From NCBI GenBank assembly GCA_024741835.1, contig JAENRP010000317.1, forward strand, positions 635-42,107: DNA of 41,473 nt, read 5' to 3'. Position 1 is the stretch's first letter, and each line of letters starts with the position of its first letter. Positions 32,628-41,473 of this stretch are shown in pieces. A program made the position numbers and the translations under genes. A model generated the notes under the pieces. That model was given only the letters and a program-made list of their open reading frames with translations, was not told the DNA's origin and did not search any database. The DNA comes from Diplocarpon mali (Eukaryota > Ascomycota > Leotiomycetes > Helotiales > Drepanopezizaceae).

Positions 32628-34533
32628 ATGGATGGAATCCAGAGTGACGAGGCCCGGCCTCGAGGCAGCCTGGAATTCGCTGAGACCTCTACACTGGACA
32701 CAATCATACCCGCAGCAAGTAAGCTGAATATTGAGGAGGTTCTTAGTGGCTCAGCGGAGCGGCTTGACGAGGATTACGACTCTCCTATAGCAGCTATTGC
32801 GCAGAGGCAGACTCTCTTCTTTGGTCAGTTCTCCTATTCTGCCATAAAGTCATGTATCTTACTCATTCATAGATACTAGATGAAACCGTCAATGTTTATG
32901 TTGTCTTGCAAACTCCTTACTTCGACGAGAGAACCTTGAGATCATACTTGGGGAGAATTGTCATAAATCTCGAGGCACAAGTGGTGAATTCTAGGCTGGA
33001 AGGCCACGATAGTCCTCCGGGACGAGAGATCATATATAACGGGTCTATACAGGATACTGAAGATCCATTGATCATCGTCCAGGGGCCTGACGAGGCGGAC
33101 GAGGCTGCTGCTCAAGGTCACATTTTGATTGTATGGAAAATGTCTGCTTTCCTGGTCAGACCTAGGCTCCGTTTACAGAACCCATCAGTTGTTTTCTCTG
33201 CAACAGCAAATCTAAAACCAGTTGAGCAGGTACAGAGCTCTAATATCAGAGGAGAATATCTACCAAGTCAGGTCCCATCTGGCATAAATCTATTGGAGGT
33301 ATGTCAGACTTGCTCTTGGCATAACAAACTCCAAATGCCTCCGTCAATACTCATCATCAACAGGCTTTCAGCGACGACCCAGCCATGGGTGGTATCAAGC
33401 CACGTCTATCTGCCTTGAGAGTCTCGCGCGTTGCGCCAACAGCTCAATCAGCAACAGACATAATGCGTCCTCTGAAGAACATATCACGCCAATCAATCAA
33501 AGTTATACCAGCCATAAATGCACGTGTGAGATATACAAGACCAAATACCACGCCTAGCAATCCCACAGTAATAGCATCGGTCGATGTGGATATAACTCCA
33601 TTCGCCAACTGCGAGGTCACAATACAAAGAGTCGAACTGAAGATAAACGGTGGTGATGTTGAAGATCTCAACGCCATTTCTGGCATGGCCCTACCCTTGA
33701 AATCCCTCCCTCAAGACGACATCACCTTCCTCTATCGGCTCTGTCCCGACGATCTAGATGTAATGAACAAGTCCCAAGTTCGCAATCTTGAGGTCTCCGT
33801 ACAAGCCAAAGCACACGTATCCTCGCTTTGCCAACCCGATATTTCCATGCACTGGACGACTTCTCTAGACTTTACACCCCCAGTAAACCCTGGCTTCGGG
33901 AATCCCACCCAGCCGATCCAAAGGCCGCATCGCCCGGCCCAACTGTCAATCGGCCCAAACCTCGAAGCAGCAGCTTCCTCTCTCGCCATCAGCCGCCCTG
34001 ACGCACTCCCATCGATAGACATCACAACACGACACCAACGAAACTTATCAATTCCCGACTTTGGCGTTACAGTGACGTTCAAAGGCCCCTCGATTCACAA
34101 CCCGATTTATCCAGGTGTCCCTTTCGCTTGGTCAGTCTTCATAGTCAATCGGTCTGATCGTCCTCGCAAGCTTGCCTTGACGGTGATCCCCAGGCGTCGC
34201 CGTACTGAAACACGCATAACGCGACCGCCATCTACTGGCTACGGTGGATCCCAGAAAGACCGGGAATTAGCGGACGCAGTTGTGGACGAGAACATCATCT
34301 ACGCCATGCAGAAGAATTCCGCCGTCGAATCTACGGATATAGTATGTCTGAGTACAGATACGAGGGTAGGTCAGTTGGCACCGTCGGCTTGCTACGATAC
34401 TGAGCTGAAGTTCATGGCGTTGAAGGTTGGTATTGTAGGCGTGGAGGCTGTGCGGGTCATTGATCTGGGGACGCAGGAACATGTCGATATCAAGGATTTG
34501 CCGAGCATCGTCGTGTCTCCCCTCCCGGCGTGA
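32628..34533 (+). CDS. TRS65: TRAPPII complex subunit Trs65
   Basis: Three exons, 32628-32823, 32880-33298 and 33364-34533, encode 594 residues. The first intron must end at the second of two nearby AGs (TACTAG), since the first gives a stop. The protein has a disordered acidic N-terminus and a beta-rich body. The C-terminal block is typical of fungal Trs65: VPFAWSVFIVNRSDRPRKL, a long variable insert, then LAPSACYDTELKFMALK and a terminal VDIKDLPSIVV. This matches an Ig-like beta-sandwich seen at the C-terminus of TRAPP accessory subunits. In yeast, Trs65 (Kre11) is specific to TRAPPII, the complex that activates Ypt31/32 Rabs at the late Golgi, and helps TRAPPII dimerise and bind the Arf-GEF Gea2. 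Recognition rests on the C-terminal block; the N-terminal half is divergent, as usual in this family. Confidence 0.88.
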
Positions 34534-36300
34534 ACAGACACCAATGTACATTTCACTTCACCGTCGCGCATGCCATTAAACATCATCTGCCCCATCGCAG
34601 CCGGCCTACAGACCGGGAAATGGCTAGTCCTCACGTCTTTGCTATTCTCGAGGACTATAATATATCGGCTTCGCTTGTGCGAGTCGACCTGGGACCTATA
34701 GCCTGTCGACTGAAGTTCATGGCGGTCCGGGAGGGGGACCCGGCGTCCAGTGCGTGACCCGTCGCCGTGAGGAGCAGGTGAAAGCAAGGTAGGCTCGCTG
34801 GTGGTTTGGGGTGGAAGTGGTCGGGGCGAGTGGTGTCGGGGACGGTAGTAGGGCTGAGTGCACAGGCGGGTTTCGGGCGTATAACGAAGTTGGATGAGCA
34901 CTCTACCTAGTACTTCTGCCTTGTTTGGTGATGGCGATTCTTACCTTGATATGTGTGTGCATGCAAGCAGACGATATCTCGGATAGTTTCGATGAGCTGT
35001 CTGGCTTACCGTCTGGCGCGCAGAAATGAGGAATTGGTTGCAGGTAGGTTTGAGATGTAATGCGACGCGGTACCGGATCGCGGCAAGCTTTGATAGCTCG
35101 GCGTCGGGGGAATCGCCTCATTTGTCGGGGGGATACTCTGCGGCTCTGGCGGATGAGCGTTTATTGCACTCCTTCCGAAGGAGAACACCTGCTATATGTC
35201 CTGTAACCTGCGGCTGCCCGCTTCGAGGGAAAGGCTTTGGAGAGATGAGCCTGGGCACGTTCCAGTGAACGTGCTCGCGCACAGCCTCCCGCCCGTGGAG
35301 GGTCCTCTGGCAGCGCGGCGGGGGAAAAGAACCGCGATAGCAGCAGTCGAAAGCCACCAGCCGGTATCTCGCGAGACGCCCTGGAGCTTTTCGGGAAATG
35401 ATGGGCAGGGAGTGAAGGGAAGGGAAGGGTGCAAGACTCCTGTCCGAGAAACAGACGAGCTTGATCACCACATGGGGGGGTGGAGGGGGGTTGTGTGTGG
35501 GTTCGTGATAGGAAACACTTCTCACGATCGTGCCATGCTGCCCGTGCCGTGTAAATCATCGATGATGTATTTCCCATGCGACGGACCGGAATCGATTCAG
35601 ATGGCACGAGGCCATGAGGCAGACACACATGTCACGTATATCGTCCCTACCCTGACACAGTACCCAAGGCACTCTCCTGTACGCCGCTTCGGCTCGTTCT
35701 GCGAACCGGCTGAGCATGGAGCGAAAACGATTTTCTCTTCACAGGAGACCCGAGCAGCATGCAGTTGTCGAACTGAGAACAGCTGTGAGAGTAAACCTCC
35801 TCATCACGCACCGTACGTTGCTCTCCATGGCCACCTCTCGAGGAGTTCTAGACACGGACAAATGCCAACAGGGAGGGCCTTGTCTCTCTTGGTCGTGTCC
35901 AGATTCACTGTCGCTTGTCCCGGTGGCCGACGTGCGTGAGTTCAGGGGCAACTTAAGCATTTGGCGCGCGTGCCATGGGGCCTTTTGGCCGAGTGCCATC
36001 TTGTCCGTTGGCATCCCGACGGATTCGAGACGCGCAGCCGGAGGGAGACGGGGGGAGCCATTGTGCTGTACAGAAGAATCCGAGGCGGGGGCCTCTGGCG
36101 ACCAGCACTCCTCGCTCGACACGCAGCGCGACCTCACAGCCGGGCGGGTTGGGCGGTGACCACAGCAGGGCCGCTTCTCTCCCGGCAGCTTCGAGCGTGT
36201 GATTTTCAGAGGACATTCTTCGGTCCCCGGTCGTTGGATGCTGTTCGACGGGTCTGCGGATCCACCGTTCTCACCTGACGCAAGTGAGAAGGTTGAGCTT
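34534..36300. other. Intergenic; no gene recognised
   Basis: 3' flank of TRS65 followed by GC-rich DNA with overlapping frames of up to about 250 codons on both strands. None has a family motif, and competing frames of similar length make them doubtful. A 15-bp exact copy of a TRS65 segment (34405-34419) recurs at 34710-34724. Confidence 0.4.
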
Positions 36301-36315
36301 GATATGGGAAGTTAA

Positions 36316-36600
36316 GGCTCAGGCGCCGGGACTGATTTGTCGCAGGCCAAACAGAGCCTGCATGCGTTGCTGATCAAGGAGGATTTCACGAGCGTCTGCG
36401 AGGTTCGACATACTTTCAGGGGCTTTCGGGCAAGCCTGCGACACCGGAGAGTTCCAGGTAGCTTTGAAGAGTGACATTGTTCGCAGGCCAGCCCACCACC
36501 TTATTGACGTGTTCTCAAAGCGGGCTTGACGTGCATTTGCAAGGCTACACATGCTTTCCTGTGGTGTTTTCTTCTTCTTGACTTCTTTTATTTTTCGTGG
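36316..36600 (-). repeat. Diverged 141-bp tandem duplication with in-frame minus-strand coding potential
   Basis: Two copies offset by 140-141 bp share landmarks: CGCAGGCC at 36341 and 36482, and ACATACTTTC / ACATGCTTTC at 36408 and 36548. On the minus strand both fall in one open frame (upstream limit about 36640, stop near 36319) with a 47-residue period: ESMCSLANARQA against ESMSNLADAREI, then WWAGLRTMSLF against ALFGLRQIS. The frame is preceded by a Lys-rich stretch (EVKKKKTPQ). I recognise no family. It could be a fragment of a repeat-containing gene or a non-coding duplication. Confidence 0.5.
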
Positions 36601-38491
36601 CTTGCGAAGAATCAGGTGATGCTTTCAGATCCCTCGATATTATTGACGTAATTCCACTCTGGCCCCCGGCACAGCATACGTAAACGAAATTTGATCGGGG
36701 TGCGAGGACATCCTCCTGTTTGTGTTTGTCCGGCTACCGCAAGAACACCTCCCGCTCTGCTGGTTCTGCACTGGATATCCCGTTAGATTGCAGTGCAAGC
36801 GAAGCCCCAAGCGAGTGTCGTCCCGAGGGACTCTGCTGTGTCCGCCCGATTGTTTTGATGCGAGTATAGAAATACGAATATGTGGCTTGATCTGCACAAA
36901 ATACGCAAGACCTTATTCGAACCGCATTCTCTGATTCGATAGTACATCCGACAGCAATTTCGAGCTCCAATGCCCGGATGGCCAGAACTGTGTCCTGAAT
37001 CAACAAAACAATCTAAAACAATCTAAAGTAACCCACTTTGGTCCTCCCCTGAAGGTATAATGCGTAGAAATATACCTTGCTCTCCTTCCCAAGGACCTCG
37101 GATTCTTAATCTTCGCCCTGTTCTGGATCCACCGTACTGGAAATAATCACAGTACGGCCGGAGTGTATCCTCCACTGACCGCACTCTGCTGGCGGGCAGG
37201 GTCTCCAGGATCCGGCGCCGACGGAGAACTAAAAGCGCGTGGGAAGCCAGCGCAGTTCCTCGCATCCAGAGCCGCGCACGTGAAACGCTGCTTGTCCCCC
37301 GCGCAAAATCGCCATCGCCATCGCCCCAGGGCTTTGTCGCCTGCGCAGCGTTATCGCAAGATCTCCTCTCTGCCCTTGGAGTAGGGTACAGTAGAGTACA
37401 GCAGGCACGGTCCTGCTCCACGATCATCGAAGGCTACTGAGCTTGCGCGTCAGAGAGGTAAGGCTCAGTCAATTTCAGCAGCAAGCCGCCGGGTAGAGCT
37501 GCGATTATTTAGGGCGGTTGGCCGGTATGTTTAGCTTGGGATTTGCAAGTCGTAGCAGAACACCCATGGGTAATGTCAGCCAGCCACTCGCAGGGAGGAG
37601 TGTCGCTCCACAGAAGACACATCGCAGTCAACACGCGGCGCATGTCCGTTGCCCGCCACGATACGCGAGCGCGAGCGAAAAGTGCCCATCTCAAAGCCGG
37701 AGCAATCATTTCCAACTCACGTTAACGCAAGCGCTGATCCGGTGTGCGTGGGTGTTTGAGAGCTCCAGGCCGGACTGCTGCGCTGCTCCTGCGGGCATCT
37801 TGCCCCTGTGGATGAAGTCGTAAGCCGTTGTCCTTGCGGGTCCGCAAGCGGTGTTGTGGAATCTGTCCTTTGCTGTGGAAAAGTGCAGGAAACATACATC
37901 GTACGTGAAGCGTGGAGAAGCTCGGATTCCAGCCCCCCTTGGTTGACATGGGGTGAAGAGAGAAGGTCGCCGGACGCCGTCGAACTACTCCACCTAGCCG
38001 TGTGTGCAAGGCCAAGAGACGGAGCACGAGCGGCTCCGCAGAGAGGTCCCGGCTCCTGTGGCGCTCGTCGAACTTCCGCCACAGCAATTCCTGCACTTGT
38101 AATGCGGAACACTGTCCCCCTCGACGATGATGTTTTCTCGAGCACGCATCCCCCACGTCGACCTCCCAGCACATCCCCAGGATGCGCAGCCGGCACAATA
38201 GAGTTACTCGCCTCCGCCTCCGACATCTCCCCTTGTCCCCATCCATACCCTCCTCCCCGCCCACCGCTCGAGGCTCCAATCCCTCGCATGCTCTGCTCCC
38301 ACCCTCTGGGCCGGCCGCAACACCTCTCACTTCCTAGGGACGACGACCAGTGCTCTCACTGCCAGTCCAGTCCGCTTCGGCACCGGCGGTATACAGCCCA
38401 ACGTGTAGCTTCGGCGGAGGCACGGACCCCAAGCCATTGGGTTCCTCATACTTGAGCTGAGGGCCACCCTCTTCACAGTGCACACGGCAAC
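36601..38491. other. Intergenic / upstream region of the 38492 gene
   Basis: No gene recognised. Frames of up to about 200 codons overlap on both strands without family signals. The last several hundred bases, C-rich on the plus strand, are probably promoter and 5' leader for the gene at 38492. Confidence 0.4.
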
Positions 38492-41218
38492 ATGCATCTG
38501 CAAACGGGCGGTAGTGCGGCGGCGACCATGTCTTGCTCCGCGATCCCCCTCCCCGCGTCGCCCACGCTCACCAACCCCGATATGATCCTCCCCTACGTCG
38601 AGGAACTCTCGGCATCTCCTCCAAGAGGGACCGATCACTCCGGCGAGGAGCGGGACGAGATCAGACCAGCCGACATGCATTTCTCGATTGGCTCTTCGCA
38701 TGCCAATATCACACTGACAACTCCCATCATCTACGGGAACGGGACGATGCTGTCGGATATTGGAGAGGTGACCGAGGCCGAGAGCATTTCCGGGAGGAGT
38801 AAGCTGCCAGGGCCGGCCGAGCGGAGGATGCTCAAGCAGAAGCAGGCGTCAGGATTTCATGCACCTTATGGATCGAGTCAGACGATTGGATACGCAGCTG
38901 TAATGAAGCGAACGAGAAGGGGAACCCACGAACGGAAAATCTCGATTGAGTCCAACAGCACGGTCACCTCGGACGGTCAGGCGGCGGAGATGTTCAAGGA
39001 TTTCGACGATGGGGTGAGTGTCGACGACAGCGTGTTCCAGGGAGATGACGAGGAGAGTGTGGCGGACTCGTACAGCGAGCAAGTGATTGCCTCCGAGATG
39101 CAAGGGTTGGCGGCTGCAGATGACCAGTTAGAGCCGGAAGAGGACCGAAATTCCAGCGCAGCACTCAGCCGGAGAGCAGAACAGATATTGTTGAATGCCA
39201 AAGAAAGACTCAATGTGGGTTTTTATATCCATCCTGATCCGAAGGTGCTGACACTCATCCAGAACATGGAAGGTAACTTGACTCGCGCACGAAGCTCTCT
39301 TTTTTCAACATCCTCTAGTTCTTTATCGTCGGTACGCAACAGCAGCCCACTCTCGCGGTCGACCCCTTCCCCCCCTCAAAACGACAAGACCGCAGGAGCT
39401 GCAAGTATGTCCTTCTCGAGACAGAGACTGCTGCGCACGCCTGCCGGCTCACCTTCTGGGAATTCGAGACACTCGAGAGTCGCCAGCGAGAATTTGATCT
39501 CGTCAACACAGAGAATGGCACCATTCCCAATACCAATTCCTGTCCGGTCGGTCAGTACCGCAGCTCGGTTCACAGGTCGGAGTGACGGAGCTAAACGCTC
39601 GCAAACACTTTCCCAAGAGCCCCTGGCGCCTGGTGAGGATTCCCGAGCCACAGCCCACTCTGGATTCTCCTCGTCTCTCAGCAAACCCCCCACACCAATC
39701 GAGATCCTAGAGTCACTAAGCGAGCACGATGGGATCGTTGACTTCGATGCGGATAGAGCGAGGATCAGGTCCAGCGTCGACGGATACCTCATTCCGAATG
39801 GCGAACACCGGGTCCTGACCCGATCAGCATCTTCGATGCAAATGCGAGACCTCAAAGACCAGATGTCTGACTTGAAAGGGCGGCTGTCAGTCTTGCGAGA
39901 TCGTGCTCGGGACGATACGATGAAGCGCCGGAGTCTGCAAAGTTTGCGGACGCCAAGTCCGTTCACCGCAGCAGAGCCATGGTACGCCTCCTTCAGCAAC
40001 TACGGAGGGCCGCCCGGCGCCAACGCTGGCGTTGCCTCGCCGCCCTGGGAAGGATCCCAGAGTGGCGATGACGAGGCAAGACAAGAACGCGAGGCTCTCG
40101 AAGGTACTTCGGGGCAGGTACTGGCCGTCGAAGGCGCGGCCTCGGACATTACCAGCGTGTTCGAGGATGTTAATGGGCACAATGGCACGTTCGACTCCGA
40201 AGACGAAAATGAATCGAGCAGTCTGGAAGAAGTAGAAGGAGTAGATGGTATTCTGGCGCAGGAGCCGGAACATGAGGAAGTTTGTGAAGATTACGAGGAG
40301 GAAGTGGTCGACTATGAAGAGGCTGATGATTATGAAAGTGATGCTTCAGTCTACCATGACTCTCTAATTGCGCAGCTCTCCCACGAGGACCGAGAGGACG
40401 CGTTTGACTATGAGCACTTTTTCCTACACAGTGCCATGGGGGCCATCTCTCAGCAGACTCTGGGGCGAAGGGGAAGTGCCAGTTCGGAGGACTCGGTTGA
40501 AACTGTGCAAGCTATCCCAGTTTCCCAAGAAGCCGGGAAGCCCATTCGGGAGCGCTTCAGATCTGGAAGTAGCGATTCTTTATCCAGCGTGGCTACCTTT
40601 GCGACCGCCAGAGAAGGCTTTCTATCAGACAGCGGGGATGAGGAAGCAGAGCGCGAAACATTTGCTGTTCAGCAAGTAGCGACAGTCCGAGCTCGCTCAA
40701 ACATGGCCACACCTCTGGCAGCCAAACGAGCAACCTTCGGTGGTGCGGACGTGAGTGGCCAGACAGACGATATCCCGTCGACTTTTGACGTGACGAAAAT
40801 GCTTGGTCCGACAGGTGACGACAACAGTCGAAGAACCGGACTCCACAGCCGGCGTTCCTCTGTTGAATCTTTCGAATTTTTTGGATCCAACGACCCGATG
40901 CGAAGCTCTCCCCTGGTTAACACCCCAATCTCCCAGCCAAGCGCCGCTGATCCGCGCGCTTCCAAAGAAATAGAGCCTTCTTTCCTGAGTGACTCCACGA
41001 CATTGATTGTTAGCACCAACGGAGAGCGTCTGCAGCCGTCTCCCGTTCACTTGCTCGCCAGAGAAGACCAAATCCTTGTCGAGAGACTAGTGGCAAGCCT
41101 AGGAAAATGCGTGCTCGGACTCCAAGAATCAGGAAGTGCCAGCCATGAGGGCAGAGTGTGGCGTCTGAAGATAGAGAACGCCCGAAGACAACTAGAGAGC
41201 GACGAAACCGGTATCTAA
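38492..41218 (+). CDS. Large disordered acidic protein of unknown function
   Basis: Two exons, 38492-39214 and 39263-41218, give 892 residues. The 48-nt intron has GTGGGT, a GCTGAC branch-like site and CCAG; it is in frame without a stop, so retention would give 908. I do not recognise a named family. Most of the chain is Ser/Pro-rich or acidic and predicted disordered. More ordered-looking parts are RRAEQILLNAKERLN joined to NMEGNLTRARSSL (about residues 227-255), a coiled-coil-like helix MRDLKDQMSDLKGRLSVL (about 435-455), an acidic repeat-like run rich in Glu/Tyr/Asp near 575-605, and HEDREDAFDYEHFFLHSAMG (about 615-635). The C-terminus is helical and basic (WRLKIENARRQLES). There are no membrane segments or catalytic motifs. 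A scaffold or cell-polarity role is conceivable but not shown. A second Met 12 codons downstream is an alternative start. Confidence 0.75.
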   Translation: MHLQTGGSAAATMSCSAIPLPASPTLTNPDMILPYVEELSASPPRGTDHSGEERDEIRPADMHFSIGSSHANITLTTPIIYGNGTMLSDIGEVTEAESISGRSKLPGPAERRMLKQKQASGFHAPYGSSQTIGYAAVMKRTRRGTHERKISIESNSTVTSDGQAAEMFKDFDDGVSVDDSVFQGDDEESVADSYSEQVIASEMQGLAAADDQLEPEEDRNSSAALSRRAEQILLNAKERLNVGFYIHPDPKVLTLIQNMEGNLTRARSSLFSTSSSSLSSVRNSSPLSRSTPSPPQNDKTAGAASMSFSRQRLLRTPAGSPSGNSRHSRVASENLISSTQRMAPFPIPIPVRSVSTAARFTGRSDGAKRSQTLSQEPLAPGEDSRATAHSGFSSSLSKPPTPIEILESLSEHDGIVDFDADRARIRSSVDGYLIPNGEHRVLTRSASSMQMRDLKDQMSDLKGRLSVLRDRARDDTMKRRSLQSLRTPSPFTAAEPWYASFSNYGGPPGANAGVASPPWEGSQSGDDEARQEREALEGTSGQVLAVEGAASDITSVFEDVNGHNGTFDSEDENESSSLEEVEGVDGILAQEPEHEEVCEDYEEEVVDYEEADDYESDASVYHDSLIAQLSHEDREDAFDYEHFFLHSAMGAISQQTLGRRGSASSEDSVETVQAIPVSQEAGKPIRERFRSGSSDSLSSVATFATAREGFLSDSGDEEAERETFAVQQVATVRARSNMATPLAAKRATFGGADVSGQTDDIPSTFDVTKMLGPTGDDNSRRTGLHSRRSSVESFEFFGSNDPMRSSPLVNTPISQPSAADPRASKEIEPSFLSDSTTLIVSTNGERLQPSPVHLLAREDQILVERLVASLGKCVLGLQESGSASHEGRVWRLKIENARRQLESDETGI

Positions 41219-41473
41219 ATAGCACCCCGGCATATTCTGTCAACTACGAGAGCGTCGTTTTCTTCTCCTTTTCTTTTGTTAGATCACACTGGGTCTGTCC
41301 CAGCGCATCTGGATCAATACTTACTTGGGGTTTCTTTTGTGATTCTAGGGCATCCATCGTCTGGGGATGATTCCACGTACTTATGGTGGGCAATATTTAC
41401 TGCTTCTTCTTTGATACCCAATTTGATTTCTTATTCACATTGAGCCGTTAGTCCTTTCGAGATTTACCGGGGG
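41219..41473. other. 3' flank of the last gene
   Basis: T-rich sequence after the stop codon, consistent with a 3' UTR. Nothing else is seen before the window ends. Confidence 0.5.

Noticed and set aside
35196..35939. 247-codon plus-strand frame
   Set aside because: Composition and competing frames of similar size on both strands suggest chance in GC-rich DNA; no family motif or splice context.
37717..38330. Two overlapping minus-strand frames of about 190-200 codons upstream of the 38492 gene
   Set aside because: They overlap each other in different frames, lie in the likely promoter/leader of the plus-strand gene, and resemble nothing known.
1..41473. CRISPR arrays, bacterial operons, riboswitches or integrated viral genes
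   Set aside because: The window is fungal nuclear DNA; no regularly spaced repeat-spacer array or viral replication gene was seen apart from the transposon.

Overview
This window is nuclear DNA from a filamentous ascomycete, probably Pezizomycotina. The genes carry short introns, mostly 45-85 nt, with GT..AG ends and CTAAC/CTGAC-type branch sites. Their products are fungal housekeeping families, and one AT-rich island holds a transposon whose stop codons fit repeat-induced point mutation (RIP). I cannot name the class or genus from the sequence. All exon structures below were read by eye from splice signals and protein-family conservation.

Left part (1-20.9 kb) is gene-poor. It holds a small DUF202 membrane protein (4753-5278), a degenerate Tc1/mariner element (about 6470-7605), a PLP-dependent protein resembling the N-terminal half of molybdenum-cofactor sulfurase (9055-11045), and a tiny three-exon gene for V-ATPase V0 subunit f on the minus strand (11656-12195). 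It also holds a broken SAM-methyltransferase pseudogene (12691-13756) and a single-exon SANT/Myb-like protein (15439-16215). From 16.2 to 20.9 kb there is mainly simple-sequence DNA, including a 15-copy 12-bp minisatellite and a large AT palindrome. No gene there could be solved with confidence.

Central part (20.9-34.5 kb) is a compact housekeeping block. CHD1 chromatin remodeller (minus) is divergent from RLI1/ABCE1 ribosome-recycling ATPase (plus). RLI1 is convergent with the spliceosomal PRP40 (minus), and PRP40 is divergent from the TRAPPII subunit TRS65 (plus) across only 333 bp. These act in transcription through chromatin, ribosome recycling, splicing and Golgi trafficking. They share no pathway; the close packing suggests shared promoters rather than joint function.

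Right part (34.5-41.5 kb) has nearly 4 kb with no convincing gene, apart from a diverged in-frame 141-bp tandem repeat on the minus strand. It ends with a large, mostly disordered, acidic fungal protein of unknown function (38492-41218).

I did not find a convincing undescribed system. The most useful results are the small V-ATPase f gene, the 12-nt exon in RLI1, the RIP-type transposon, the methyltransferase pseudogene, and a few unexplained open frames and repeats flagged for checking.
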